From Chryseobacterium arthrosphaerae (lineage in GTDB: Bacteria; Bacteroidota; Bacteroidia; Flavobacteriales; Weeksellaceae), in assembly GCF_001684965.1 (NCBI RefSeq), contig NZ_MAYG01000001.1, forward strand, positions 1,674,001 through 1,738,000: a DNA stretch of 64,000 nucleotides, in the 5' to 3' direction. The notes under the pieces are model-generated. The model made no database searches. It was not told where the DNA came from and worked only from the letters and a program-made list of their open reading frames with translations. Shown piece after piece: positions 27,971-36,670 of the stretch; within the stretch, counting starts at the first letter, position 1, and each line of letters starts with the position of its first letter. The translations under genes were made by a program, and so were the position numbers.

Positions 27971-28882
27971 ATGAGTGACCAGCTGGAAACCATAGAGGAT
28001 TATTACAACCGCATCCGCAAAAACCAGATAAAAGTATTTGATACGGATGATTTTGAAACGGGTAAATCGCATTTCAACATCTCCATGCGGAAGTATTGCA
28101 GCTTCAGGAGCCCGTACAACCGCAGAGATTATTATAAGGTCAGTTTTATTATAGGAAAAGGAACATTTCAGTACGGCCCTCACCAGTTGTATATTGACCG
28201 TCCGGTTCTTTTCTTCCCCTCTCCCAATATTCCTTATTCATGGGAATGTGAAGGTGAGCAGGAAGGGTATTTCTGCCTGTTTAACCAGGAGTTTTTTCAT
28301 GGAAATCCAGAGTTCAACCTGTTCAAAAAGACTTCACTTTTTAAGGAATGGAGCCAACCTATCGTCTTCCTTACTGAGGAGCAGACTTTGCTGGCCACCC
28401 TGTATTTTGAGCAGATGTATAAACTTAACAATTCTCCTTATCCTTACCGTTGCAGCAGCATCAAGAATCATCTGGCCTCTGTTCTGCATCTGGCACTGGA
28501 AAACCGGGTGGACGACGTACATCCCAGTGAACTTCCGGCTAACGTAAGGCTGTACCGTTTATTCGACGAACTTCTTAACAAACAGTTTCCGCTGGATTCT
28601 CCGGCCTACCCTTTAGCTTTACGAACTCCGTCTGATTTTGCCAGCCATCTTAACGTGCATGTGAATCATTTGAATTCATCGGTAAAATCCGTTACCAACC
28701 TCACTACCACGCAGATCATCAAAGAGAGAATGTTTGAAGAGTCTAAAAATCTGCTGAAGTATACCAACTGGGATATTTCTCAAATTGGGTATACTTTAGG
28801 TTTTGACCAGCCCTCTCACTTCAACAACTTTTTTAAGAAGCACGCCCGGACTTCGCCTTTAAAATTTAAGAATTCATTTTAA
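27971..28882 (+). CDS. AraC family transcriptional regulator
   Basis: A 303-residue protein. The N-terminal cupin-like sensing part includes LYIDRPVLFFPSPNIPYSWE. The C-terminal double helix-turn-helix covers about 200-300: HLNVHVNHLNSSVKSVT, then QIIKERMFEESKNLL and WDISQIGYTLGFDQPSHFNNFFKKH with TSPLKFK, the typical second helix-turn-helix. In flavobacteria this subgroup usually controls an adjacent transporter or oxidoreductase; here an MFS exporter gene follows in the same direction 83 bases later with its own promoter. Confidence 0.92.
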   Translation: MSDQLETIEDYYNRIRKNQIKVFDTDDFETGKSHFNISMRKYCSFRSPYNRRDYYKVSFIIGKGTFQYGPHQLYIDRPVLFFPSPNIPYSWECEGEQEGYFCLFNQEFFHGNPEFNLFKKTSLFKEWSQPIVFLTEEQTLLATLYFEQMYKLNNSPYPYRCSSIKNHLASVLHLALENRVDDVHPSELPANVRLYRLFDELLNKQFPLDSPAYPLALRTPSDFASHLNVHVNHLNSSVKSVTNLTTTQIIKERMFEESKNLLKYTNWDISQIGYTLGFDQPSHFNNFFKKHARTSPLKFKNSF

Positions 28883-28920
28883 ATATTTGAATTTTGTAAT
28901 TTTTACTTTGTCTTTTAAAA

Positions 28921-28950
28921 TTGATTCAGTCATTTCTTGTCTTATTTTTG
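28921..28950 (+). promoter_or_regulatory. Promoter of MFS transporter gene
   Basis: TTG at 28921-28923, 19-base spacer, TATTTTTG at 28943-28950: a full match to the Bacteroidota TTG/TAnnTTTG consensus, 15 bases before the ATG at 28966. Confidence 0.65.
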
Positions 28951-28965
28951 CAAGGTAAAAAATGA

Positions 28966-30177
28966 ATGAGTATGTTGAGAGAAGCATCTGAGCAACGCAT
29001 CAGATTAATAACGATTATGGCATTTGTGTCTATCCCGCTTTCCGGGTTTGTGACAGATATTTACCTGCCGTCTTTCCCTTCTATGGCCAGAGAGCTTTCT
29101 GTTTCAGAGAAGGACGTCCAGATTACTTTGACCTCTTACCTGCTGAGTTACGGAATTTCCCAGCTGTTTGTAGGGGCAATTCTGGACAGCATCGGGCGCT
29201 ACCGTCCGAAGTTACTGGCCCTTTTCCTGCTGGTGATCAGCAGTATCCTGATTACCATGACCAACAGTATCCTGCTGATCTGCCTTCTGCGGATTCTTCA
29301 GGGAGCTGCAGTATCGGTACTTGTAGTCGCTACCCGGGCTATTTTTGTGGATATTTATGATTCTGAGCGGGTGAAACATTATTTGAGCTATTTCACCATC
29401 GTATGGTCCTGTGGTCCTATCCTGGCTCCCTTTCTGGGCGGATATCTGGAAAAGCTTTTTAACTGGCATGCGAATTTTTATTTCCTTGCCTTCTATGCCG
29501 GATTTCTTTTCCTGTTTGAATGGTTCTTCAGTGAAGAAAGCCTTCCCGAGAAAAAGAAGCTGAATCTCTCGGAAAACATCGGTCTGTATAAGATGATGCT
29601 CAGAAATAAGATTTTCATGCTGGGCATTTTTATCCTGGGATTAAGCTATTCTATTGTCATGCTATTCAATATTACGGGACCTTTTATTATTGAAAATACG
29701 TTTCACTTTACCCCTGTAGTCATTGGATACTGTACCCTGATCTTAGGATTCTCATGGATGATCGGAGGTTTTATAGGGAAAAAAAGACTGACGCTGGAGT
29801 TTAAGCCGAGAATTCTGCAGCCTATTATCCTGCAGCTGTTTCTGATCATAAGCCTGATCGGCATCAGCTATTTTGCGGAAAGTCTTTTCATTATGATTCC
29901 TTTTGCCTTTTTCATTCATATCTGCTCAGGGATTCTGTTTACCTCATTCTTCACAACCAGTATGCTGTATTTCCCTAAAAATGCAGGAACTGCAGGAGGA
30001 CTGATGGGAGGATTGGTGTATGTGATCACTTCAGTGACCAGTTTTATTATTTCTGTAAGCGGAACGGTAACGGAACAGAAAGGGCTGTCCTGGCGTTATC
30101 TGATCATAGCGAGTCTACTTCTGGGGATCATCCTTATTATGAACCAGGCCGTAAAAAAAGAAAAAGCAGAGAATTGA
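28966..30177 (+). CDS. MFS multidrug exporter, Bcr/CflA type
   Basis: A 403-residue membrane protein with about 12 predicted hydrophobic segments. The N-terminal TDIYLPSFPSMARELSVSE and GILDSIGRYRPK-like loop (written AILDSIGRYRPK here) are hallmarks of the DHA1 Bcr/CflA drug-proton antiporters; LRILQGAAVSVLVVATRAIF matches motif C surroundings. It probably exports small toxic molecules across the inner membrane, driven by proton influx. The start at 28966 gives MSMLREASEQRIRL; an overlapping ATG four bases earlier is out of frame. The AraC gene just upstream is its likely regulator. Confidence 0.92.
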   Translation: MSMLREASEQRIRLITIMAFVSIPLSGFVTDIYLPSFPSMARELSVSEKDVQITLTSYLLSYGISQLFVGAILDSIGRYRPKLLALFLLVISSILITMTNSILLICLLRILQGAAVSVLVVATRAIFVDIYDSERVKHYLSYFTIVWSCGPILAPFLGGYLEKLFNWHANFYFLAFYAGFLFLFEWFFSEESLPEKKKLNLSENIGLYKMMLRNKIFMLGIFILGLSYSIVMLFNITGPFIIENTFHFTPVVIGYCTLILGFSWMIGGFIGKKRLTLEFKPRILQPIILQLFLIISLIGISYFAESLFIMIPFAFFIHICSGILFTSFFTTSMLYFPKNAGTAGGLMGGLVYVITSVTSFIISVSGTVTEQKGLSWRYLIIASLLLGIILIMNQAVKKEKAEN

Positions 30178-30190
30178 TCTCTGCTTTTTT
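30160..30190 (+). terminator. Terminator overlapping the MFS stop codon
   Basis: AGCAGAGA / TCTCTGCT (30165-30172 with 30178-30185), extended by A/T pairs and ending in a T-run. The TGA stop is inside the loop region. Confidence 0.8.
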
Positions 30191-30214
30191 TAATGTTGCC
30201 TGTTCTTTTCAGAA

Positions 30215-30454
30215 TTACATTTTAATAGAATAATCATAAACTGTGTCATCATTAAGATACAGGTGCAACTTCAGTTTAAACATACCGAAAAGATATTTCT
30301 TCAATACATAAATACGCTCACTAGTGTGTAATTTATCTACCTGATATCTGGTAAAAAAGCCTTCAATCTCATCAATCTCTTTCCCTACCAGATCATGTTC
30401 TGAAATGCTGACGCTTTGATTTCTGTCATAGAAATAATATCCTTTGCCATCCAT
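30215..30454 (-). CDS. Conserved-looking small protein, unknown
   Basis: A 79-residue protein, MDGKGYYFYDRNQSVSISEH at the start and LYLNDDTVYDYSIKM at the end. It is cytoplasmic with no signal or membrane segment and is mixed alpha/beta in character. No family was recognised. The amino-acid composition is balanced and the frame is closed by a terminator on the far side, so it is likely a real gene. It is convergent with the MFS gene. Confidence 0.55.
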   Translation of the reverse strand: MDGKGYYFYDRNQSVSISEHDLVGKEIDEIEGFFTRYQVDKLHTSERIYVLKKYLFGMFKLKLHLYLNDDTVYDYSIKM

Positions 30455-30593
30455 AGTAAAAAAGTGTTTTTTTCGGCTGTTAAATTAAGCAAATAAAAAA
30501 TATTTTATTGCTTTTAATTTCTCTATTTTATTATTCTTTTCCTATTTCTTCGGTTTTTCTGTTTCAAAATTTATACAATATATTCAGTAAAAT

Positions 30594-31716
30594 TTAATAC
30601 TTCCTGATTTGTACAGAAGACACTCCTACCATTCTGACCTTACCTCCTGCTCTTTTCAACAGTCCGTTTTCGGCATTTCTCCTGAATACAGTAGCAGTAC
30701 CGCTCACTGCATTGGTTGTGATCACAAATTTTCCGGTACTGTCTATGGCAAAGACCCGTGGATGTTTTCCGCCTGTCGGCTGGTAGCCAACCGTTTTCAG
30801 GGTACCGTTGTTCTGAATGGCAAAAATCGCAATATTGTTTTCATCACCCCGGTTTGATGCATACAAAAAGCGTCCGTCAGGAGAAATATGGACATCTGAG
30901 CTTTCAAAATTTTCTTTATGGTCATCAGAATGGGTACTTATTCTCTGAATATTCTCCAGGGTGCCGTTCCCATAGGCATAAGCACTCACGGCTCCTCCCA
31001 TTTCTTCAATACAATAGGCAAACTTACCGTTAGGATGAAAAGTGAGGTGCCTCGGGCCGCTTCCTAAGGCAGCCTGTATAAAAGGGATTTCTGCAGGCTG
31101 TAACGGTTCGTTTTTTTCAGCATTAAACCGGTAGGCTCTGATCTTATCCGCTCCCAGGTCGGGTAGAAAAACATAGTTGAAATCGGGTGAAAAAAACAGT
31201 GGAATGGATATGAGCACGATCCTGCCTGTCCGGGTCTATACTTCCCTCTGAAAACTGGAAATTCTGAGTGTAAGGTTCTATTTTTCCGTTTTCTGAAAGT
31301 GGATACACAGAAGTACTTCCCTCCGTATAGTTCCCGGCAATCAGCCATTTTCCATTGCTGTGGGCTGATACATAGACCGGATTTTCACCACCACTTTTCT
31401 GGCTGTTGATGAATGTAAGGGATTTTTTCCGGGGATTAAATTCAAAACTGCTTACACTGCCGCCGTTTTTTGTTTTGCTTTCGGTACAGGCATAAATATA
31501 CTTCCCATCAGGAGACAAGGTGAGGAATGACGGATTCAGTATGCCTGTGAAAGAGGTTACTTTCGAAAGCTTACCCCTGATGGTATCAAGCTGGTAAACA
31601 TAAATTCCTTCGGTGTTTTTATCACGGTTAAATGATCCGAAAAATACATAGGTATCCTGAGCCAATAATTTTACTCCTGATGCCATCAGGAGGATCATGC
31701 TTATAGTAGTCTTCAA
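30594..31716 (-). pseudogene. Lactonase-family beta-propeller gene, frameshifted
   Basis: Two overlapping frames together encode one YkgB/6-phosphogluconolactonase-like seven-bladed propeller with a signal peptide. The 5' part (from TTG 31716, MKTTISMILLMASGVKLLAQ, or ATG 31698) reads TYVFFGSFNRDKNTEGIYVY and then FLTLSPDGKYIYACTE up to AHIHSTVF. The 3' part resumes in another frame with SPDFNYVFLPDLGADKIRAY and continues to the stop at 30594, including GPRHLTFHPNGKFAYCIEE and HPRVFAIDSTGKF. The shift lies in a run of seven Ts on the coding strand (A7 at 31190-31196); six would restore the frame and give about 373 residues. It could be a sequencing error, a recent mutation or a slippage switch. 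A TATATTTG element lies at 31769-31762. Confidence 0.85.
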
Positions 31717-31887
31717 TGTAATCAGTTTTTGAAATGTTGGGGAAATTCTGCAGTTGAACAGCAAATATAGAGTATAATAAGCATTTAAAATCTTAAATAT
31801 TTAATAAATAATCTGAATTGGCCGGTCTTTTTCAAATGATCGGGTCATTGAAGATAACCTCACCGCTTTCATAGAATATTTTCATCA

Positions 31888-31913
31888 CAATTAGTTTTAA
31901 TTAAAACTAATTG
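31888..31913. promoter_or_regulatory. 26-bp perfect palindrome, MarR operator
   Basis: The core TTAGTTTTAATTAAAACTAA (31891-31910) is a perfect palindrome, extended to 26 bases by CAA/TTG flanks. It ends 4 bases before the -7 element TATATTTG (31918-31925), so a protein bound here would block the -33 region of the MarR/USP operon. Confidence 0.75.
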
Positions 31914-31917
31914 TACG

Positions 31918-31925
31918 TATATTTG
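31918..31925 (+). promoter_or_regulatory. -7 element of MarR/USP operon
   Basis: TATATTTG matches TAnnTTTG. It overlaps an in-frame GTG at 31925, which shows that the real start must be further in, at ATG 31982. Confidence 0.6.
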
Positions 31926-31981
31926 TGAGAGAGGTTAAAAGCTCCCATTCATATTATCCTGTTAATTTTATTGTTAAAAGT

Positions 31982-32431
31982 ATGGCAGCAGAACAATACA
32001 GTATTTCAGAACTTGCCCTGGAACTGGGGCTGGCAATGAGCGAAATGAAAAGTCGTTTGCGGCAGAAGATCCAGACCAGCATCAATGCATTTGACCCGGA
32101 TCTTTCTTTTGAACTGATTGAAATTCTGGGGCTTCTATCCCGTAATGACGGAATGAACCAACAGGAAATCGGGAATAAGGTAAGTAAAGACAAATCAAGC
32201 ATCACTTACCTGATCAACAGCCTTGTACAGCGTAACCTCGTTGAACGGATAGCCTACAAAAACGACCGGAGGAATAAGCAGATCTTTCTTACTCCCAAAG
32301 GAAAAGAGATTGTAGAAACCGTTTATCCGTGGGCATTGGACCTTTATAAAAAAGCTGCCGGCGACCTTGATCCGGAAGAGATCAGCAATGCGCTGCTTCT
32401 GGTAAAAAAAATGACTGCAAATCTCGAATAA
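31982..32431 (+). CDS. MarR family transcriptional regulator
   Basis: A 149-residue protein from the start at 31982 (MAAEQYSISELALELG), chosen because the longer frame begins inside the promoter. The winged helix covers about 50-110: LIEILGLLSRNDGMNQQEIGNK, given as LIEILGLLSRNDGMNQQEIG, then KDKSSITYLINSLVQRNLVER and the wing NDRRNKQIFLTPKG. MarR dimers bind palindromes near their own promoter and release them on ligand binding or oxidation. The perfect palindrome at 31888-31913 is the obvious operator. The universal stress gene follows 24 bases later and is probably co-regulated. Confidence 0.93.
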   Translation: MAAEQYSISELALELGLAMSEMKSRLRQKIQTSINAFDPDLSFELIEILGLLSRNDGMNQQEIGNKVSKDKSSITYLINSLVQRNLVERIAYKNDRRNKQIFLTPKGKEIVETVYPWALDLYKKAAGDLDPEEISNALLLVKKMTANLE

Positions 32432-32455
32432 TAAGGCTTAAAAATGAATCAGATT

Positions 32456-33304
32456 ATGAAAACAATCCTTGTACCCATAGACTTTACCTCAGCTACTGAA
32501 AATGCAGCAAAAACAGCAGCAGACTGGGCCCGACAATACGAATATCAGCATATCGTTCTTCTAAAAACTGCAGGAGAATCTGAGTTTGATTACCTTCACA
32601 TTGCGGAAGGACATTCTTTTGTGAATGAAGAGAGCATCAACAATCTGCTGAAAAAAACAGAAATGCTGTTTGATCACCTGAGCCATATGATCACAGAGAT
32701 AGCACCGGATGTAAAGGTTTCAAGAATATTAAGCGACTGGGCTCTTACCAGAAGCATCAATGAATTTTTAAAAGACCAGCCTTCAGTAGAACTGATCGTT
32801 TTGGGAAGTGATGATGCTGCTTCATCTCATGAGAGCTTTGTTTCCGGCCATATCATAAGCATTGCAAGAACCAGCCCTGTGAAAACCCTGATCGTACCCA
32901 ACAGCTATCATTACAGTACGATCAAAAATATACTGATCCCGTGCGATATCAAAGGAATCAAAAGACTGGAAAGGCTGTTTCATCACAAACACATTATCCA
33001 CCGGCAGGATATCCGCCTGATGTTTTTAAATATCAATACCCATAAAAAGAATGATATTGATGATGACAGGAAAAGGGAACTTGAAGAATATATCCAGCAG
33101 CACTTAACGGAAATCCCAAGCAGTACGTATTATTCTCATGATGAAGATGTCATCAGCGGAATTCTGAACTTTGCCTCCGGACATGATACAGATCTTATCA
33201 TTGCGTTGCCCGGTGAGCACAGCTTTCTGTATTATCTGGCCAGCAGAAGTATTTCAGAAGGCATTTACCAAAATACCAGCCAGCCTGTTCTGATTTTAAA
33301 ATAA
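32456..33304 (+). CDS. Universal stress protein, two-domain
   Basis: A 282-residue protein; the start at 32456 (MKTILVPIDFTSATENAAKT) is preferred to the methionine four codons earlier because it begins the first beta-strand. The first UspA domain (1-145) ends in IVLGSDDAASSHESFVSGHI and SPVKTLIVP; the family's ATP loop G-x2-G-x9-GS is only partly kept. The second domain (150-282, starting IKNILIPCDIKGIKR) is more divergent. UspA proteins act in stress and energy-starvation responses in the cytoplasm. It is in an operon with MarR. Confidence 0.9.
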   Translation: MKTILVPIDFTSATENAAKTAADWARQYEYQHIVLLKTAGESEFDYLHIAEGHSFVNEESINNLLKKTEMLFDHLSHMITEIAPDVKVSRILSDWALTRSINEFLKDQPSVELIVLGSDDAASSHESFVSGHIISIARTSPVKTLIVPNSYHYSTIKNILIPCDIKGIKRLERLFHHKHIIHRQDIRLMFLNINTHKKNDIDDDRKRELEEYIQQHLTEIPSSTYYSHDEDVISGILNFASGHDTDLIIALPGEHSFLYYLASRSISEGIYQNTSQPVLILK

Positions 33305-33320
33305 CAGGACCTGCGGAACA

Positions 33321-33917
33321 TTAATAATAAATCTTCGTACTGTCAAGCCTTACAAGCTTCTGTTCATTCATTTTTTTTACATAACGGATTACGGTTTCCA
33401 CTCTCATTCCGGTGAGGGTAGCAATTTGCTGTCTGGTGTAAGGGATCAGGAATGAGTACATTTCTTCAAATCCGAAGTACTTTTTAAGATGATCAAAAAG
33501 TTTCTGCAGCTTTATGATCGGATCTGAAATGGCGAGAAAACTGGAAATCATGTACCGGAAATGCAGCCTGTCGGCGGTATACCTGCTTATTTCAAGCATT
33601 AATGCCGGTTTCTCCAGCAGGATCTTCAGAAACTGATCTTTAGGGATCTTAATAATTTCGCAACTGGTTACTGCAATAGCATTAACGGCATAACTGTGCC
33701 CGGTAAACAGATAGCTTTCTCCAATACAATGACCGTCAAAAGGAAGTCCGTGCACAAATTCTTTTCCGTCTTCCAAAAAAGTATTCAGCTTTACTGTTCC
33801 GAATTTTATCTGAAAGTAATATTTGGCAGCTGTTCCTTCCTCAAAAACGGTATCTGCAGCATTATATTTTTCCAGTCTGGCCCCATTTGAAAATAATAAG
33901 TCTTCGCATATAATCAT
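33321..33917 (-). CDS. Crp/Fnr family regulator
   Basis: A 198-residue protein from the start at 33917 (MIICEDLLFSNGARLEKYNA); the frame extends upstream without plausible content. The cyclic-nucleotide-binding-type barrel includes YYFQIKFGTVKLNTFLEDG and GHCIGESYLFTGHS. The C-terminal winged helix has IPYTRQQIATLTGMRVETVI, a normal recognition helix. There are no cysteines arranged for an iron-sulfur cluster, so it is not an Fnr oxygen sensor. It closely resembles the Crp-type protein at 54228 (VKLNTF--GKEF, TRQQIA-LTG-RVETVIR). It is convergent with the USP gene. Confidence 0.92.
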   Translation of the reverse strand: MIICEDLLFSNGARLEKYNAADTVFEEGTAAKYYFQIKFGTVKLNTFLEDGKEFVHGLPFDGHCIGESYLFTGHSYAVNAIAVTSCEIIKIPKDQFLKILLEKPALMLEISRYTADRLHFRYMISSFLAISDPIIKLQKLFDHLKKYFGFEEMYSFLIPYTRQQIATLTGMRVETVIRYVKKMNEQKLVRLDSTKIYY

Positions 33918-34098
33918 CTTTCCATTATTAATTGGGGTAAAAATACTTAAAGTAAAATGAATATTGCAAGTTATTCGATACCACAGCTGCAAAAGGAGAA
34001 AGAATTAAAGCCAATACAGATTTATTTACGATCCTTATCTTTATAAAATCTTGAAGCTGTATTGTAAGAAAATACCGTTTTTATGATCTGTTCTGATA

Positions 34099-34734
34099 TT
34101 ACAGATGCTCATAGGACTGTTTTACTAAAAAAGAGGTGGCTCTTTTGATGTGTTCCCGACCTTCCGGGGTATTGAGGTCCAGCCCGCAAAAAATACTGCC
34201 GTTCATGGAAGCATACAGGTTCAGATAATACATCCCTGAAATCATAATGGCCATGACTGCACGAAAATCATCCAGCCGTTCTCCGAAGGTATCCTTCAGC
34301 AGTCTGAAAATACGTTCTCCATTCTCTTCCCGTATATCAGACAGTTTTTTTAATGATTTCCGGGGCTCAGACAACCCCCAGACCAATAATTTCTGGGCTT
34401 CCTTATTATTGTAAATATAATCCAGTTGTGAGAGCAGCATGTTTACCGTAAACAATTGTCCGTCGTGAAGTATTTGCGGCTTATATTTTTCAAATTCTTC
34501 AGGAGTTGCCTTCATCCAAAAATCCTGTGAACGGATATATTCATCGATCAGGCCATCGATCCCGCCAAAATACATGTAAATCATTTTTTTGTCTACTCCT
34601 GCTTTCGCTGCGATGTCATTTACCTTTAATCCTGTAAAGCCTTTTGTTTTCAGTATTTTTCCAACGGCACCCAGGAATCTTTTTTTACTCCTTTCCTTAT
34701 TCCGGATGCTGCCTGCTGATGATTTTCTTTCCAT
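34099..34734 (-). CDS. TetR family regulator, copy 1
   Basis: A 211-residue protein. The N-terminal helix-turn-helix (VGKILKTKGFTGLKVNDIAAKA, given as ILKTKGFTGLKVNDIAAKAG, then VDKKMIYMYFGGIDGLIDEY) is standard TetR. The ligand domain ends in NTPEGREHIKRATSFLVKQS. The first 20 residues (MERKSSAGSIRNKERSKKRF) are nearly identical in all three tandem copies. Upstream, facing the other way, lie the shared operator (34780-34797), a promoter and a short terminated transcript. No efflux or enzyme gene is adjacent, unlike usual TetR loci. Confidence 0.93.
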   Translation of the reverse strand: MERKSSAGSIRNKERSKKRFLGAVGKILKTKGFTGLKVNDIAAKAGVDKKMIYMYFGGIDGLIDEYIRSQDFWMKATPEEFEKYKPQILHDGQLFTVNMLLSQLDYIYNNKEAQKLLVWGLSEPRKSLKKLSDIREENGERIFRLLKDTFGERLDDFRAVMAIMISGMYYLNLYASMNGSIFCGLDLNTPEGREHIKRATSFLVKQSYEHL

Positions 34735-34779
34735 GATAAACGTTCAATATTACAAGTTTATGAATTTTTTCTTAATACT

Positions 34780-34797
34780 AGACACTGATTAGTGTCT
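34780..34797. promoter_or_regulatory. TetR operator, unit 1
   Basis: AGACACTGATTAGTGTCT: 7-base arms AGACACT/AGTGTCT around a 4-base centre. The same arms with the same spacing occur upstream of the other two TetR genes. The site lies just upstream of the plus-strand -7 element. Confidence 0.75.
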
Positions 34798-34804
34798 TAT
34801 TTCA

Positions 34805-34934
34805 TATATTTGCACAAACTAAAAACCATTCTATATATAAACACTATCTAGGGTGGGAAAATTTTTTCGAAAACACTAAGGTAAAAACACTAAAAGCAAC
34901 AGCATCATCAGATTTTCTAATGATGCTGTTTTAT
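34805..34934 (+). ncRNA. Short terminated transcription unit 1, divergent from tetR
   Basis: The -7 element TATATTTG (34805-34812) follows the operator. A region of about 80 bases without a significant frame then contains the box CACTAAGGTAAAAACACTAA (34874-34893) and ends in the terminator AACAGCATCA / TGATGCTGTT (34898-34907 with 34921-34930) plus T-run. The predicted RNA is about 115 nt. It starts ACAAACTAAAAACCATTCTA in a form shared with unit 2. The only tiny frame is GTG-GGA-AAA..., 8 codons. Confidence 0.55.
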
Positions 34935-35023
34935 TGATAAACACTGCTGATTTTATCAGAATCAATAATTTAAGAGAAGAAAATCCGGTGATAAAGCCTG
35001 TCTTTTACTGATCCTGCTGCAGG

Positions 35024-35683
35024 TTACAGATTTTTATAGGTCTGTCCTACTAAAAAGGATATCGCTTTTTTGATTTTTTCCCGGCCATCAGCAGAGTTCA
35101 CATCCAATCCGCAGAAAATACTTCCGTTTACAGAAGAAAAGATGTTCAGGTAATACAGTCCTGAAACCATGATCGCCATGACTGCCCGAAAATCAGCGGA
35201 ACGTTCTTTGAAGTGCGGATTGAAAATATTGTCAAAAATATATTCCCCGTTCTCTTCCTGCGCGTCAATAAGTTTCCTCAATGATTTACGGGGTTCGGAA
35301 ATACTCCAGAGCAGTAGCTTTTGTGCTTCTTTATTACTGTATACATAATCAAACTGTGACAATAGCATTTCTTTGATAAATAGTTCTCCTCCGTCACTGG
35401 TCTCCGGAATGATCTTATCTACCTTTTCTGTTGTCACTTTGATCCAATAATCCTGTGAGCGGATATACTCGTCTATGAGGCCATCCATACCGCCAAAATA
35501 GGTATAAATCATTTTCTTATCTACACCTGCCGCTTTTGCAATATCATTTACTTTTAATCCTGCATATCCTTTCGTTTTCAGAATTTTTCCCACCGCATCC
35601 AAGAATCTCTTTTTACTGCGTTCCTTATTCCGGATACGGCCTGCTGATGACTTTCTTTCCATAATCCAAATTCGATACTGCAA
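35024..35683 (-). CDS. TetR family regulator, copy 2
   Basis: A 219-residue frame; the family-conserved start is the methionine at residue 8 (35662, MERKSSAGRIRNKERSKKRF), which gives 212 residues and matches the other copies. The helix-turn-helix is KVNDIAKAAGVDKKMIYTYF. It is closer to copy 3 than to copy 1 (YVYSNKEAQKLLLWSISEPR, FNPHFKERSADFRAVMAIMV). Its operator (35707-35724) is the only perfect 18-bp palindrome of the three. No partner gene is adjacent. Confidence 0.93.
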   Translation of the reverse strand: MQYRIWIMERKSSAGRIRNKERSKKRFLDAVGKILKTKGYAGLKVNDIAKAAGVDKKMIYTYFGGMDGLIDEYIRSQDYWIKVTTEKVDKIIPETSDGGELFIKEMLLSQFDYVYSNKEAQKLLLWSISEPRKSLRKLIDAQEENGEYIFDNIFNPHFKERSADFRAVMAIMVSGLYYLNIFSSVNGSIFCGLDVNSADGREKIKKAISFLVGQTYKNL

Positions 35684-35706
35684 AGTTTGTAATTTTTTTT
35701 CAAACT

Positions 35707-35724
35707 AGACACTAATTAGTGTCT
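35707..35724. promoter_or_regulatory. TetR operator, unit 2
   Basis: AGACACTAATTAGTGTCT, a perfect 18-base palindrome, 8 bases before the plus-strand -7 element TATATTTG (35733-35740). Confidence 0.8.
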
Positions 35725-35732
35725 TATTTTTA

Positions 35733-35861
35733 TATATTTGCATCAAACTAAAAACCATTCTCCATATCACACTATCCAGGGTGGGAAAAAATTCCGGACA
35801 CTGAGGTAAAAACACTAAAAAGCAAACAGCACCATCGGGAAATCCAATGATGCTGTTTTAT
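35733..35861 (+). ncRNA. Short terminated transcription unit 2, divergent from tetR
   Basis: TATATTTG at 35733-35740; shared segments CAAACTAAAAACCATTCT, CCAGGGTGGGAAAA and the box CACTGAGGTAAAAACACTAA (35799-35818). It ends with the terminator AACAGCACCAT / ATGATGCTGTT (35825-35835 with 35847-35857), where a C/T change against unit 1 keeps pairing as G-U. The layout and length are the same as unit 1. Confidence 0.55.
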
Positions 35862-35960
35862 ATTTTAATGAACAACTTTCTGATGATGAAAATGGCAACG
35901 GCTGAAAAATATACTCTCAGTAAAGTTGCTGCCTGAAATTATTACGCATTCTGTAAAATT

Positions 35961-36599
35961 CTAGAGATTCTCATAGGTCTGCTCTACTAAAAAAGAGATG
36001 GCTTTTTTGATTCTTTCCCGGCCTTCAGGGGAATTCATATCTAAACCACAAAACATGCTTCCGTTGACCGATGAAAAAATATTCAGGTAATAGAGCCCGG
36101 AAACCATGATCGCCATGACTGCCCGGAAATCTTCCGAACGTTCTTTAAAATGGGGATCGAAAATATTGTCAAAAATATACTCTCCGTTTTCTTCCTGCGT
36201 ATCTATCAGTTTCCTCAATGATTTGCGGGGTTCGGATATACTCCAGAGCAACAGCTTCTGTGCTTCTTTGCTATTGTATACATAATCAAACTGTGATAGT
36301 AACATTTCTTTGATGAATGCAACGCCCCCATCATTGATACCCGGAATAATTTTATCTATTTTGTCGGTGGTAACCTTGATCCAATAATCCTGTGAACGGA
36401 TATACTCGTCTATCAGGCCATCCATACCTCCAAAATAGGTATAGATCATTTTTTTATCCACACCTGCCGTAGCTGCAATATCATTTACTTTTAATCCTGC
36501 ATAACCTTTTGTTTTCAGAATTTTTCCAACTGCATCCAGAAATTTCTTTTTACTACGTTCCTTATTCCGGATACTGCCTGCTGCTGATTTTCTTTCCAT
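35961..36599 (-). CDS. TetR family regulator, copy 3
   Basis: A 212-residue protein starting MERKSAAGSIRNKERSKKKF. The helix-turn-helix is KVNDIAATAGVDKKMIYTYF, and GMDGLIDEYIRSQDYWIKVT follows. It is nearly identical to copy 2 over most of its length, so these two duplicated most recently. The ligand pocket region differs mainly at about 85-110. Its divergent unit is about 500 bases long instead of about 130, because extra sequence lies between the promoter and the conserved box. Confidence 0.93.
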   Translation of the reverse strand: MERKSAAGSIRNKERSKKKFLDAVGKILKTKGYAGLKVNDIAATAGVDKKMIYTYFGGMDGLIDEYIRSQDYWIKVTTDKIDKIIPGINDGGVAFIKEMLLSQFDYVYNSKEAQKLLLWSISEPRKSLRKLIDTQEENGEYIFDNIFDPHFKERSEDFRAVMAIMVSGLYYLNIFSSVNGSMFCGLDMNSPEGRERIKKAISFLVEQTYENL

Positions 36600-36645
36600 G
36601 ATTAAACATTCAAAGATACAAGTTTAAGAAATTTTTAATTATTTT

Positions 36646-36663
36646 AGACACTGCATAGTGTCT
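36646..36663. promoter_or_regulatory. TetR operator, unit 3
   Basis: AGACACTGCATAGTGTCT, same arms as units 1 and 2 around the centre GCAT, followed by TATATTTG at 36671-36678. Confidence 0.75.
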
Positions 36664-36670
36664 TAATTTG

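Noticed and set aside
34099..36599. The TetR triplet as an insertion sequence or transposon array
   Set aside because: There is no transposase, no terminal inverted repeats around units and no target duplications; divergence among copies fits ordinary tandem duplication.
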